Shown one piece after another: positions 51,071 through 60,622 of a stretch of DNA of 64,000 bases. Positions within the stretch are counted from its first letter, which is position 1; each line of letters begins with the position of its first letter. The translations under genes were made by a program, and so were the position numbers. Source of the stretch: Pedobacter westerhofensis (lineage in GTDB: Bacteria; Bacteroidota; Bacteroidia; Sphingobacteriales; Sphingobacteriaceae); NCBI RefSeq assembly GCF_900182595.1, contig NZ_FXTN01000012.1, positions 1 through 64,000 on the forward strand, written 5' to 3'. Under the pieces are notes generated by a model. It saw only the letters and a list, made by a program, of their open reading frames with translations. It did not search any database and was not told the DNA's origin.

Positions 51071-51583
51071 ATGACTAAACAATTAAAAATGACAACTGAC
51101 CAAATGAAGCAGCAGCAAGTTCTTATTCAAATGACCATCCGTGCGTGGGATGGCGAAGTGGCAAAAGCCGACCAGTATATCTTTGATCTGCCGGATGAAA
51201 AATGGTATAGCGAAGTTTCTCCGGGCAGAAACAGGGTCATTTATCTGATCGGACATCTGATCGCATCCAATGATTCGCTGTTTGAGATACTTGGTGTGGG
51301 ACAAAGACTTTATCCGGAGCTGGAGGCAGCTTTTATTCGCAATCCAGATCGGTCAGGCCTTGATATGCCGGATCCCGGCATCTTAAAAACACACTGGTTT
51401 AAGGTGCATGAGGGATTGCGGTATAGTTTTCTGACGATTTCAGATGAGGAATGGTTTGGCCGGCATATGGCAATGACGGATAAAGATTTCGCGATGGAGC
51501 CGATGCGGAACAAACTCAATGTGCTGATGAGCCGAACCAGGCATCTGGCATACCACCTTGGTCAGCTTAAGCTTATTCAATAA
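51071..51583 (+). CDS. DinB-family protein
   Basis: A four-helix DinB/YfiT-like protein of about 170 residues. Candidate metal ligands of the fold are visible: His in YLIGHLIASND, and the C-terminal SRTRHLAYHLGQLKLI. Family members are often thiol-dependent S-transferases, for example with bacillithiol, or detoxification enzymes. The frame is open from an ATG at 50993, but that start lies inside operator copy 2, and operator copy 3 would then be within the gene; the ATG at 51071 avoids this. Place in a TetR-MFS module suggests handling of a toxic compound. Confidence 0.82.
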   Translation: MTKQLKMTTDQMKQQQVLIQMTIRAWDGEVAKADQYIFDLPDEKWYSEVSPGRNRVIYLIGHLIASNDSLFEILGVGQRLYPELEAAFIRNPDRSGLDMPDPGILKTHWFKVHEGLRYSFLTISDEEWFGRHMAMTDKDFAMEPMRNKLNVLMSRTRHLAYHLGQLKLIQ

Positions 51584-51630
51584 CACTCCGAACCACACAA
51601 ATTAATCTTACATACGATATCCACCATCTC

Positions 51631-53181
51631 ATGAGCCCCCTGAAAAGAAAAATACTGATCGTTACCGTAATTGCCGCCGCCATCATGGAACTGATTGACA
51701 CCTCTATTGTAAATGTTGCACTGAATTATATGAGCGGTAACCTCGGCGCTACGCTCGAAGATATATCCTGGGTAATCACATCTTATGCAATTGCAAACGT
51801 AATCATCATTCCGATCACGAGTTTTCTGACTTCCAAACTTGGCCGCCGGAAATATTATATTGGTTCTATAGTGCTGTTTACAATATGTTCCTTTATGTGC
51901 GGGCAGGCAAGCAATATCTGGGAACTTGTTTTTTTTAGGTTTATGCAGGGGATAGGCGGAGGGGCGCTGCTGTCTGTATCACAGGTTGTTGTATTTGAAC
52001 AGTTTTCCAAAGCAAAACAGGGGGTGGCCGCTGCTTTGTTTGGGGTGGGGGTTTTTATCGGTCCAACAATCGGCCCTACGCTGGGCGGTTACATTACCGA
52101 AAACTATTCGTGGCCATGGATATTCTATATCAATATACCTATAGGGATTGCGGTGGCTATATCCTGTTACTTCCTTTTAACTGAGCCCACTGTAAAACAG
52201 AAAACGGGAGGGATAGACTGGACTGGTATTATCCTGCTGGCTGTAGGTATCGGATGTTTACAGACTATTCTGGAGAGAGGCGAGACGGACGACTGGTTTG
52301 CCGCTACCTATATTATATGGCTAACGGTCATCACTGTGGTCAGCCTGGTCAGCTTTGTCATCTGGGAACTGCGAATTGATCATCCTGTTGTGAACCTGCG
52401 GGTGCTGAAGAGCAAAACACTGAGCATAGCGGCTGTGCTTACTTTTGTTGCCGGACTGGGCATTCTCACCTCGATCTATCTGACCCCCGTAGTTGCCCAG
52501 CGCCTGCTGGGCCTGACACCTTCACAGACAGGAATGTTGTTGCTCCCTGGCGCAATCCTCGCCCTGTTTGCATTGGTAGTTTCGGGGAAGCTGCTGCAGA
52601 GCGGTGTATCGCCACTCATCATTATTACTGCAGGATTTCTATTTTTTATCTATTTCAATTACCGGATGTCTGGTATCTCGCTGGATACATCTGCAAGTGA
52701 AATTACCATGGCATTGCTGTTCCGGGGTCTGGGTCTGTCATTGCTGACGGTTCCGCTCACGGCGCTGGCAGTTTCTTCGCTGGATGCCAAAGATATTCCC
52801 CAGGGCGCAGCACTCAACAATATGATGCGTCAGTTGGGCGGCTCCTTCGGGATCTCCATCGTCAATACCTATCTCGCAAGACGAACGGCTTCGCACAGGA
52901 CGGATCTGATCTCCAATATTACGCTGTATAATCCGGCATTTACAGAGCGGATCAGGAACTATACGGAATATTTCCAGCGCAGGGGCATCGGCTTATTTGA
53001 TGCCAAAATAAAAGCATTGAAGGTCATAGACACAGTAGTTGTAAAACAATCAGCGCTGCTCAGTTATAAGGACGCGTATTTCCTGGTAGGTATTTTCTTT
53101 GCCATCACACTTCCTTTGTTATTGCTGGTCGTTGGCAGAGGAAAACGGAAAGGAGGGAATGTGATCGTTTCTGATCATTAG
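51631..53181 (+). CDS. MFS multidrug exporter, DHA2 (14-span) family
   Basis: The 516-residue membrane protein fits the DHA2 drug:H+ antiporters: MELIDTSIVNVAL in the first helix (acidic residue near 26), the loop motif TSKLGRRKYY (motif A), FRFMQGIGGGALLSVSQ, and GVGVFIGPTIGPTLGGY (motif C) near 135. About 14 hydrophobic spans can be counted. Such pumps often work with HlyD- and TolC-type partners, but none are encoded here. It is the last gene of the TetR-DinB-MFS group and is probably induced by the exported compound. Confidence 0.92.
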   Translation: MSPLKRKILIVTVIAAAIMELIDTSIVNVALNYMSGNLGATLEDISWVITSYAIANVIIIPITSFLTSKLGRRKYYIGSIVLFTICSFMCGQASNIWELVFFRFMQGIGGGALLSVSQVVVFEQFSKAKQGVAAALFGVGVFIGPTIGPTLGGYITENYSWPWIFYINIPIGIAVAISCYFLLTEPTVKQKTGGIDWTGIILLAVGIGCLQTILERGETDDWFAATYIIWLTVITVVSLVSFVIWELRIDHPVVNLRVLKSKTLSIAAVLTFVAGLGILTSIYLTPVVAQRLLGLTPSQTGMLLLPGAILALFALVVSGKLLQSGVSPLIIITAGFLFFIYFNYRMSGISLDTSASEITMALLFRGLGLSLLTVPLTALAVSSLDAKDIPQGAALNNMMRQLGGSFGISIVNTYLARRTASHRTDLISNITLYNPAFTERIRNYTEYFQRRGIGLFDAKIKALKVIDTVVVKQSALLSYKDAYFLVGIFFAITLPLLLLVVGRGKRKGGNVIVSDH

Positions 53182-53343
53182 CCTGATTAGGCCGCGGCAA
53201 TCAATAGCAGGACGTACAGCAACAATAAACTCATCAGGATTTGTATATATGTTAAGACCAATTACAAATTGCTTTTTTGTATGACATTGGCAAGACAATA
53301 TTGTTATTTGCAGAGTACATTAGATAAACTTAATCCAGACCAC

Positions 53344-53739
53344 ATGCGTTTCAGAACTTTAATCACGCTTTCAACCTTGATCATCACCGTTATAGGGCTT
53401 AGTGCCTTTATGCCCCAGGCACCAAAAAAGGCCAGTAACCTGAAAGTCCTGCCCAAAAATATCAGCCATGAGGATCTGGATAAGATCATGGACGGATTTA
53501 AAGTTGCGCTGGGGGTGAAATGTAATTTTTGCCATGCGGCCAGTGAAACAGATCCCAAGCGCCTGGATTTTGCAAGTGACGCCAAACATGAAAAAGAGAT
53601 TGCCAGGGATATGATGCGGATGACGGCGAAGATCAACAAAAAATATTTTCATATTAAAGATGCTGACGATACAAAAGCTGTTCTTGCAGTGAGTTGTTAT
53701 ACCTGCCACAACGGGAATGCACATCCGGAAAACAAATAA
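53344..53739 (+). CDS. Small c-type cytochrome with two haem-binding motifs
   Basis: The 131-residue exported protein (MRFRTLITLSTLIITVIGLS) has two covalent haem sites, CNFCH (Cys60) and CYTCH (Cys118), and resembles the cytochrome subunit of photosynthetic reaction centres, a family used widely in non-phototrophic Bacteroidota. It should carry electrons in the periplasm. The frame opens at 53269, but the ATG at 53344 starts the signal peptide. No oxidase or reductase is encoded next to it. Confidence 0.87.
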   Translation: MRFRTLITLSTLIITVIGLSAFMPQAPKKASNLKVLPKNISHEDLDKIMDGFKVALGVKCNFCHAASETDPKRLDFASDAKHEKEIARDMMRMTAKINKKYFHIKDADDTKAVLAVSCYTCHNGNAHPENK

Positions 53740-53823
53740 GTTCCTGTTTCGGGAAATCCCCCGTTATTTAAAGCTACCTTGACAGGATACTGGCAATCCG
53801 CCAGTATCTGATCAACATTCCTT

Positions 53824-54417
53824 TTGGAAAAAATATTTAATACGCTCATTGATAGTTTTATAAATGATAAAGTAGGCATCGCCGAAAATTTTTTAAATGA
53901 ATCGCTCGCCGCTCATTTGAAAGAAAACCTGATCAGCCTGTTCCGTGAAAAACTCATGCGCGCTGCGGGCACAGGAAATGACGCACTGATCGTCCACAAT
54001 AAACTGGTGAGAAGCGACATGATCTACTGGCTGGACCGTAAAAACAACAATATCTGGGAAAATGACTTCTTTGACCTGATGGACAGCTTTGTAAGTTATC
54101 TAAACAGCAGTTGTTATACGGGTATCACGGGGTATGAGTTTCACTATACTTTATATGAAAAAGGAAGCTTTTACACTAAACACGTAGACCAGTTCGGCAA
54201 CAATGCCAGCAGACAGTATTCCATGATTATGTACCTCAATACCGACTGGCAGAAAGAAGATGGGGGTGAACTCTGTATTCACCACAGGGATAATTTACAG
54301 AATATCTCGCCTGTAAATGGCAAAAGTGTTTTTTTTAAGAGCAGTGAACTGGAACATGAAGTGCTGGTGACCAACCAGCCACGAATGAGTATCACCGGCT
54401 GGTTAAAGATGAATTGA
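53824..54417 (+). CDS. 2-oxoglutarate/Fe(II)-dependent oxygenase
   Basis: A prolyl-4-hydroxylase-like oxygenase of 197 residues. The facial metal triad is readable: His120 and Asp122 in TKHVDQFGN and a distal His near 177 in ELEHEVLV; the 2-oxoglutarate-binding Arg lies in QPRMSITGW near 187. The motif DGGELCIHH before it is also typical. Substrates may be a protein side chain or a small molecule. Translation seems to start at a TTG, since no ATG occurs near the beginning of the frame. Confidence 0.87.
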   Translation: MEKIFNTLIDSFINDKVGIAENFLNESLAAHLKENLISLFREKLMRAAGTGNDALIVHNKLVRSDMIYWLDRKNNNIWENDFFDLMDSFVSYLNSSCYTGITGYEFHYTLYEKGSFYTKHVDQFGNNASRQYSMIMYLNTDWQKEDGGELCIHHRDNLQNISPVNGKSVFFKSSELEHEVLVTNQPRMSITGWLKMN

Positions 54418-54442
54418 GCCTTTTATCATTTTGTGCGGCCGC

Positions 54443-55765
54443 TCAATTTTCATTGGCCTGCAGCGATACTTTACCGTTGATCAGACTGGCGATATGATTT
54501 GCACATAGCTTATTTGCATCTTTATGCTTAAATCCTTCACTGATCCGCTGGATACTGTTCCTGTACTCCTCATTGGCAATTACTTCGTTTACGGCATCCC
54601 TGATCTCCTGCGGGGAGGGTGATTCCGTATTGAGGTTTACCCCGCAATTAAAATAGGCTACCCTGGCACCGACTTCATTTTTGCCATGATAGATACCGGC
54701 CGAAACTACCGGCAGCTTATGGCGGATACTCAGAAGCGTAGTCATGTAACCTCCGTTGGTGATACACACCGAGGCATAGGGCATTACCTGTTCAAAAGGA
54801 ATAAAACTTTCAATGATCAGGTTTTCTGCCGGATATTTTTCGCGTAATGCCACAGTCCCGCTTCCGCCTGTGGAAGCAATCACAAGTGTATCGGTATCTT
54901 TAAAAGCTTCAAGGGTGGGCTCCAATATCTTTTTGGTATCAGTTTCTGCATTTCCCTGGCTCAGCAATACAATTTTGTTATATTTTGTTAAACGGGGATC
55001 AAACCATGGTTTGATCCTCTCTGCATATGGCAGTAATGCGCCTGCAAAACGAATATTATTTCCAAGATCACTGCGCTTAAACTCAAAATCCTTTGTCCCG
55101 ATCTGCAGATGCAGATCAGACTGCCTGATCAGCAGGTCGAAAAGAATGGAAGGTTTGATGAAGATGTTGTTCTCTTTTAGAATTGCATCATAAACCTCTA
55201 TAGACCGTTTAAAAAGTACCGAAGATACAAAATCGCGCAATCTGGCATATTCATCGTGCTGATCTGCAGTAACTGCAGGTTTAAGCGCCATTCCATATGA
55301 ACCGAGATCTACTGAATCTGAGGCAAGCGGCACTACGCCAACCGTTACCACGGGAACCTTTAGTTTGGCTTTTACAAATGGAACGGCAGAGAACATACAG
55401 TCGGACACCATCAGGTCGAAAGGAAATGATTTGCAGATCTTTTTGATGTCTGCAAAATATTCCGGAGAACGTTTTGCAAAAACGTTTACCAGGTCGAAAT
55501 TCAGTTTTTCAGGCTGATCGGAAATATACATCCGCTCCGGGAACATATAATCTATGTTTACCGGGTTGATGTCAAGCGCTTTAGTGAAAACATAATGAGG
55601 GATCGATAACCTCCGGAGCTGATTTTCGAATATCCTCGATGTATACCAGCGCACGTCGCAACCTGCGTCCTGCAAATATTTTGCCAGGCCTGTAAGCGGG
55701 TTGAAGTGTGCTTCATTGGGTACCGTAGCAAATAATATTTTCTTTCCGTAAAGGGCCTCGATCAT
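54443..55765 (-). CDS. UDP-glycosyltransferase-like protein (GT1/MGT type)
   Basis: The 440-residue protein has a GT-B layout: an N-terminal acceptor domain (KKILFATVPNEAHFNPLTGLA) and a C-terminal donor domain with VIASTGGSGTV and NLIIESFIPFEQVMPYASVC followed by TNGGYMTTLL, the position of the nucleotide-sugar motif. This matches macrolide/flavonoid-type glycosyltransferases that decorate small hydrophobic molecules, including carotenoids. The usual H-x-G-x-x-S of the motif is altered to T-N-G-G-Y-M. The frame opens at 55855; the ATG at 55765 starts the natural first strand. Confidence 0.85.
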   Translation of the reverse strand: MIEALYGKKILFATVPNEAHFNPLTGLAKYLQDAGCDVRWYTSRIFENQLRRLSIPHYVFTKALDINPVNIDYMFPERMYISDQPEKLNFDLVNVFAKRSPEYFADIKKICKSFPFDLMVSDCMFSAVPFVKAKLKVPVVTVGVVPLASDSVDLGSYGMALKPAVTADQHDEYARLRDFVSSVLFKRSIEVYDAILKENNIFIKPSILFDLLIRQSDLHLQIGTKDFEFKRSDLGNNIRFAGALLPYAERIKPWFDPRLTKYNKIVLLSQGNAETDTKKILEPTLEAFKDTDTLVIASTGGSGTVALREKYPAENLIIESFIPFEQVMPYASVCITNGGYMTTLLSIRHKLPVVSAGIYHGKNEVGARVAYFNCGVNLNTESPSPQEIRDAVNEVIANEEYRNSIQRISEGFKHKDANKLCANHIASLINGKVSLQANEN

Positions 55766-55982
55766 AACATATGAGATTAATACTTTGAACAGGCTGTCAT
55801 TCAGCGCCCGAATATGACAAAGTTGACGATCTGACTTTAAATCATATATCCCCAAATACGGTGTTATTGATCAGGTTTTTATTTTTTCATCTGCAGATTA
55901 AATGATGCGTATGATCATTTGTTAATAAATTTCGGTTGGGCTTGTAGCGTAATCATTACTTTAAACGTTTTAGCTCTACGAT

Positions 55983-56390
55983 ATGACAAATAACTTTTGC
56001 CTGGCACTGCTGATCACCACCTTCTTTATTGCAGGCTGTCACAGGGGCAGTCCTGTATCTGCTTTAAATGGCGAGTGGGAATTAAGGACTGAACTCAACA
56101 GAAAAACAGGCGCATCTACAAATTATCTTCCCGGGAACGGCACGATCATAAAATTTACGGGCACTGATTATGAATTTTATTCTCATGAAAAATTCATCAA
56201 ATGCGGTAAATATTCCATACAGCCATGTGCCGCACATTCAAAAAAAGGCGCTGCTGAACGTGTAATATATGACAACGGATCATGCCCGGGGCCGGTAAAT
56301 AGTTTTGTTAAGATTGATAGTACCCAGATCAGCACTTACCCTGACACCTGCAGTAATCTTTCAGTAATCTATAAAAAGATAAAATCATAA
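55983..56390 (+). CDS. Small lipoprotein of unknown function
   Basis: The 135-residue protein has a lipoprotein signal (ITTFFIAGC, Cys near 19) and the motif LNGEWELRTELNRKTGAS found in lipocalin-like secreted proteins. Four more Cys residues in the second half suggest two disulfides. It is encoded alone. A -7-like box TACTTTAA lies 36 bases before the start with a TTG 18 bases further up. Function unknown. Confidence 0.7.
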   Translation: MTNNFCLALLITTFFIAGCHRGSPVSALNGEWELRTELNRKTGASTNYLPGNGTIIKFTGTDYEFYSHEKFIKCGKYSIQPCAAHSKKGAAERVIYDNGSCPGPVNSFVKIDSTQISTYPDTCSNLSVIYKKIKS

Positions 56391-56488
56391 AGTAGAGAAA
56401 AATCCTTATTTTGAGCCTTTAAATTGCGGTTTCCTTTAGAAGCACTGGAATGCCGGATAATAATTTAAAACTGCTACATTAGAGGGGT

Positions 56489-57595
56489 ATGGAGAATGGT
56501 CCGGAGTTTGTCAATATTTTAAAGAAACAGTTTCTTGAGTACAAGCAGTTAAATGAATTTTTTATGCTTTCGGGGGATTTGCTGTGCATTGCAGGTTTTG
56601 ATGGTTACTTTAAAAGAATAAACCCGGCGGTTTCCCAGTTGCTGGGCTACACCGAAGAGGAGTTGTTTTCAAAGCCGATCAATGAATTTGTATTTGCAGA
56701 TGATAAAAACTCGACGATCGATTCCAGGCACCACGTATACAGCGGAAAGCCTTTGCGCAACTTTGAAAACCGGTATTTAACAAAGGCCGGCGAAATTGTC
56801 TGGCTGTCCTGGACTTCGATGCCCTTACTGGATCAAAAGCTGGTGATTGCTATTGCAAAAAATGTCACCGAGAAAAAACTGCAGGAAGAGGAAAGGAATA
56901 TTTTTATCGATAACCTGACTAAAATTAATGAAGACCTCAAGCAGTTTACGAGAATGACCTCACATGATATGAGATCGCCGGTAAGTAACCTCCTGGCCAT
57001 ATTTAATCTCCTGGACCTCTCTAAAATCGATGATGCTGAAACAGTAGAACTGGTAAAATTGTTGAAGAGCACCAGTGAACGCCTGCACGCAACCCTGGAT
57101 AACTTTGTGGATGTGATGATAAAGGGCGACAAATTGAATGTCCCGGTAGAAAAATTGATGCTGAGTGCCGCGCTGTCTACCGTAAAAAACTCGGAGAGCT
57201 CAATTATTTCTGATGCCGGCGCAACGATCAGCGAAGATTTTTCGGCGTTTGACCAGGTAGTTTTTAATACGCTTTATCTGGAAAGTATATTTCTCAATCT
57301 GATAACCAATGCCATCAAATATACCCATCCTGACAGAAAACCGGTTATCTCAATTTCTACAAGAACCCTAGATGGCACAAAGCAGCTGATGATCTCGGAT
57401 AACGGACTGGGCTTTGATATGGACAAAGTAAAAGATAAAATATTTGGCCTGTACCATGTCTTCCATAACCGCCCTGACAGTAAAGGGATTGGCCTGCACC
57501 TGGTTTATACGCATGTAACTGCCATGGGCGGCCACATCAGTGTAGAAAGCAACGTAAATGAGGGCAGTACCTTCATCATTTCTTTTAAAAAATAA
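56489..57595 (+). CDS. PAS-domain sensor histidine kinase
   Basis: The 368-residue cytosolic kinase has a PAS domain (GYFKRINPAVSQLLGYTEEE, about residues 35-125), a phospho-accepting His in MTSHDMRSPVSNL near 158, and an HATPase domain with N box NLITNAIKYTHPD near 270, G1 SDNGLGFD near 305 and a G2 region KGIGLHLVYTH near 335. No transmembrane segment was seen. No response regulator is adjacent; the gene overlaps the longest reading frame of the next gene, whose true start is probably 38 bases further on. Confidence 0.9.
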   Translation: MENGPEFVNILKKQFLEYKQLNEFFMLSGDLLCIAGFDGYFKRINPAVSQLLGYTEEELFSKPINEFVFADDKNSTIDSRHHVYSGKPLRNFENRYLTKAGEIVWLSWTSMPLLDQKLVIAIAKNVTEKKLQEEERNIFIDNLTKINEDLKQFTRMTSHDMRSPVSNLLAIFNLLDLSKIDDAETVELVKLLKSTSERLHATLDNFVDVMIKGDKLNVPVEKLMLSAALSTVKNSESSIISDAGATISEDFSAFDQVVFNTLYLESIFLNLITNAIKYTHPDRKPVISISTRTLDGTKQLMISDNGLGFDMDKVKDKIFGLYHVFHNRPDSKGIGLHLVYTHVTAMGGHISVESNVNEGSTFIISFKK

Positions 57596-57632
57596 GTTTT
57601 GCTGCAACAATTCAGATTGGATTGTGTCCTAT

Positions 57633-60080
57633 ATGAAAATCAATCTTCATATGAAGCAACTATCCTTAATTTTAGTGTTCTTTTTATCGGTTAACACTGT
57701 CTATTTTTCTTCTGCCCAAACCAAAGAACCATCTGCAATTAAGGGAGTTATCATAGATTCCTTAAAAAATGTACCGGTAGGTTATGTTACGATATCCTTA
57801 CAGGATGCATCCACGGGCACACAAGTTAAAAGTACGATCAGCAAAGATGACGGTTCATTTGAAATTACGGCGATCCGGAGCGGCACTTACAAACTTGTTG
57901 TTGGTTCTATAGGTTATCAGAACAAAATTATTAATCCACTTAAGGCGGCGGGTGACCTGGGCAGGATCAAGCTGAAAGCTACAGCCAACCAGCTTACTGA
58001 AGTTGCCGTAACAGCCAACAGGTCTGTGATCAAGCAGGAGGTAGACAGAATCAGTTATGATGTGCAGAGCGATGCGGAAAGTAAAGTGCTTACCGTGCTG
58101 GATATGCTGAGAAAGGTACCCATGGTTTCTGTAGATGCCAGCGACAATATTAAACTGAAGGGAACCGGTAATTATAAAATATTGATCAATGGGAAAGAAT
58201 CTGCTCTGGTGGCTATCAATCCGGCCGATGTTTTTAAATCAATGCCTGCAAGCAACATTCAGAAAATTGAAGTCATTACTACACCACCGGCAAAATATGA
58301 TGCTGAAGGTTTAGCCGGGATTATCAATATCATTACAAAAAAGGATCTCGACCAGGGTTATAATGTGGGCATAAATACCCGTTATAATACACGTAATGGC
58401 TATGGCACAAATCTGAACGGAACGGTAAAACAAGGTAAGTTCGGGATGAACGGCTATATCGGGACCAGCAGGCGTGACAAACAATCTACCGCTTTTGGCA
58501 ATCAGAATATCATTACAAATCCGGTGGTTTCCAGTTTATTCCAGAATGGAACGGAAGAAAATAATTGGAGGAACTCTTATGGTAATGCAGAACTTAGCTA
58601 CGAGATTGATACCCTTGACCTGATTACAGGTATGTTTAGTGGCTATACCAACAAAAACTACGAGCAGTCTGATCTTTTCTCCACTGAACTGAACGGCGAT
58701 CAGTCTGCATCACGATATTACAACCTCCTCAGTCATCAGGAATCAGGCAACAGAGGATTTGACCTGGGCACAAATTATCAGCGCGGGTTTAAGAGGAATA
58801 AAGAGCAGCTCTTAACGGCTTCATATAAATATACCGTTTGGTCGCAACGCCGGGATAATGCTGCTGATTATCTGCAGGACGTTAATTACAATTATCCTGA
58901 CGTGCTCGCCAGTAACTATAAACAATACAACAACTCTGGCAGCAAGGCGCACACGATGCAGCTGGATTACGTCCATCCTGTTAAGTCATTGACGATAGAA
59001 GCTGGTGCAAAAAGTGTTCTGAGGCACAGTTACAGTGATTTTGAAAGTCTTAACCAGGACCGTACCACGAGTGATTACCTCATAGACCCTTCACAATCCA
59101 ACCATTTTAACTATCAGCAGAATGTGTATGGTATCTATAATACGTATCAGCTGAAACTAAAAAACTGGGTAATGAAGAGTGGGTTGCGTGCAGAGCGGAC
59201 GACAATTGATGCTGATTTCGGTGGGATCCCACTGAACCAGCGGTATAATAACTTTGTGCCCTCTGTATCGGTACAGCGTAAACTGGACAGTACCAATAAC
59301 CTGACACTGGGTTTTACAAACCGAATACAGCGCCCGGGGCTTTATCAACTAAATCCATTTATTAACCGGACCAATCCAAAATATGTGACTACTGGAAATC
59401 CGGATCTTCAACCTGTGACCAATCATACTTTCGAATTGAATTACAGTACATTTAAAAAAAGCGCGATCAACATTGGGTTAAATTATGCTTTTGCCAATAA
59501 AACTGTAGAAAGCCTGATGACCTTAAGCCCGGATACGGTAACCACTACTACCTTTGCCAATGTTGGCAAGAACCGCAGGGTGGGTATAGATGCAAATACA
59601 AATCTGCAGCTTACCAAAAAGATGAGTATCAATTTAAATCTTGAGCTGATCAGGGTCTGGTTATCCGGAACGTATGCGGGAGAATTTTATAACACCAAAG
59701 GTTATCAGGGCCATGCCTTTACTTATACTACCTATAAGTTTGAGAGAGGCTATACCGTTGGCCTTAATCTTGGTTATGACAGCCGTTATGTGATGCTGCA
59801 GGGGCGTGATAATGAATTCTTCTTTTATTCGGGCAGTGTGCAGAAAGAAATCCTTAATAAAAAAGGCAGTATTTCGTTTAATACGGATATGCCATTCAGG
59901 AAATATAAAAGACTTGATTTTTATAGTAATACGCCGGATTTCAGGCAAAGCAATTACTTCGACATCTACTCCCGCAAGTTCAATATCAGCTTTAACTACA
60001 AATTTGGAAGGCTCAATAGCGAAATTAAAAAGAATAAACGTGGAATTACCGAGGAATCGGGAGGAGGAGGGAGACAGTAA
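57633..60080 (+). CDS. TonB-dependent receptor-like outer-membrane protein (OMP_b-brl_3 type)
   Basis: The 815-residue protein has a signal peptide (QLSLILVFFLSVNTVYFSSA), a carboxypeptidase-regulatory-like domain (IKGVIIDSLKNVPVGYVTIS), a plug with the family SVDASDNIKLKGTGNYKILI motif and IEVITTPPAKYDAEGLAGII, and a C-terminal barrel. The order fits the outer-membrane beta-barrel family 3 receptors of Bacteroidota, which are not linked to SusD. Substrate unknown. Of two close ATG codons, 57633 and 57651, the first is used here. Confidence 0.9.
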   Translation: MKINLHMKQLSLILVFFLSVNTVYFSSAQTKEPSAIKGVIIDSLKNVPVGYVTISLQDASTGTQVKSTISKDDGSFEITAIRSGTYKLVVGSIGYQNKIINPLKAAGDLGRIKLKATANQLTEVAVTANRSVIKQEVDRISYDVQSDAESKVLTVLDMLRKVPMVSVDASDNIKLKGTGNYKILINGKESALVAINPADVFKSMPASNIQKIEVITTPPAKYDAEGLAGIINIITKKDLDQGYNVGINTRYNTRNGYGTNLNGTVKQGKFGMNGYIGTSRRDKQSTAFGNQNIITNPVVSSLFQNGTEENNWRNSYGNAELSYEIDTLDLITGMFSGYTNKNYEQSDLFSTELNGDQSASRYYNLLSHQESGNRGFDLGTNYQRGFKRNKEQLLTASYKYTVWSQRRDNAADYLQDVNYNYPDVLASNYKQYNNSGSKAHTMQLDYVHPVKSLTIEAGAKSVLRHSYSDFESLNQDRTTSDYLIDPSQSNHFNYQQNVYGIYNTYQLKLKNWVMKSGLRAERTTIDADFGGIPLNQRYNNFVPSVSVQRKLDSTNNLTLGFTNRIQRPGLYQLNPFINRTNPKYVTTGNPDLQPVTNHTFELNYSTFKKSAINIGLNYAFANKTVESLMTLSPDTVTTTTFANVGKNRRVGIDANTNLQLTKKMSINLNLELIRVWLSGTYAGEFYNTKGYQGHAFTYTTYKFERGYTVGLNLGYDSRYVMLQGRDNEFFFYSGSVQKEILNKKGSISFNTDMPFRKYKRLDFYSNTPDFRQSNYFDIYSRKFNISFNYKFGRLNSEIKKNKRGITEESGGGGRQ

Positions 60081-60113
60081 ACCGGTCAACTGCCGCACCA
60101 TACTATTCACACA

Positions 60114-60149
60114 AAAAAAGCGCCCTGATAAATCATCAGGGCGCTTTTT
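60114..60149. terminator. Bidirectional terminator
   Basis: GCGCCCTGAT AAATC ATCAGGGCGC is a perfect 10-bp GC-rich stem with a 5-base loop, flanked by A and T runs of five or more. It lies between the plus-strand receptor and the minus-strand lipoprotein and can serve both. Confidence 0.95.
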
Positions 60150-60168
60150 ATATCTGGTTATACCAGGA

Positions 60169-60366
60169 TTACATTTTTACAGTAGTATCTTTTACAGTTG
60201 TATCTTTTACAGTTGTGTCTTTTGCAGTAGTATCAACAGTAGTGATTGTAGAATCAACAGTAGTTGAAGTTGAATCAGTGCTTGAAGTTTCTTTGTTACC
60301 ACCACATGCTGCAACTGAAAGAGAAATTGCCAGAGCTAAAAAGCCAAATTTGAATCCGTTTTTCAT
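60169..60366 (-). CDS. Small lipoprotein with Thr-rich tail repeats
   Basis: A 65-residue lipoprotein: signal ending in LSVAAC (Cys near 21), then GGNKETSS and a low-complexity tail of STTVDS/ITTVDT/TAKDTTVKDTTVKDTTVK type. The last part repeats the five-residue unit DTTVK in frame at the DNA level. No fold is expected beyond the signal; such proteins are probably flexible surface or periplasmic lipoproteins. Function unknown. It has a stem-loop terminator just downstream at 60114-60149. Confidence 0.75.
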   Translation of the reverse strand: MKNGFKFGFLALAISLSVAACGGNKETSSTDSTSTTVDSTITTVDTTAKDTTVKDTTVKDTTVKM

Positions 60367-60586
60367 AATCTATGTTTATATATATCTTTTGTTCACAGAT
60401 TAATGCCCTAAAGTGAAAAAGGTAACCCATGTTTTTTTAATTTGAACAACATTTAATCTGCAAATGGCCTTGGATGCATTCACAGTACATAAACATCCAA
60501 CAATTCAGACTGAAGCAGGCCGAAAGATTGCCTCATACCTAAACATTGTTTAAAAGTTCAACGTAACAGACATGATAAAGTGTACT

Positions 60587-60618
60587 GTTTGATTTAATTG
60601 CACACTTTGTTATATTTG
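60587..60618 (+). promoter_or_regulatory. Promoter of the heavy-metal efflux operon
   Basis: TTTG at 60587-60590 and TATATTTG at 60611-60618 are 20 bases apart, close to the Bacteroidota consensus. The -7 box ends four bases before the GTG at 60623, so the first mRNA may lack a leader, unless translation starts at the later ATG at 60647. Confidence 0.75.
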
Positions 60619-60622
60619 GCAG

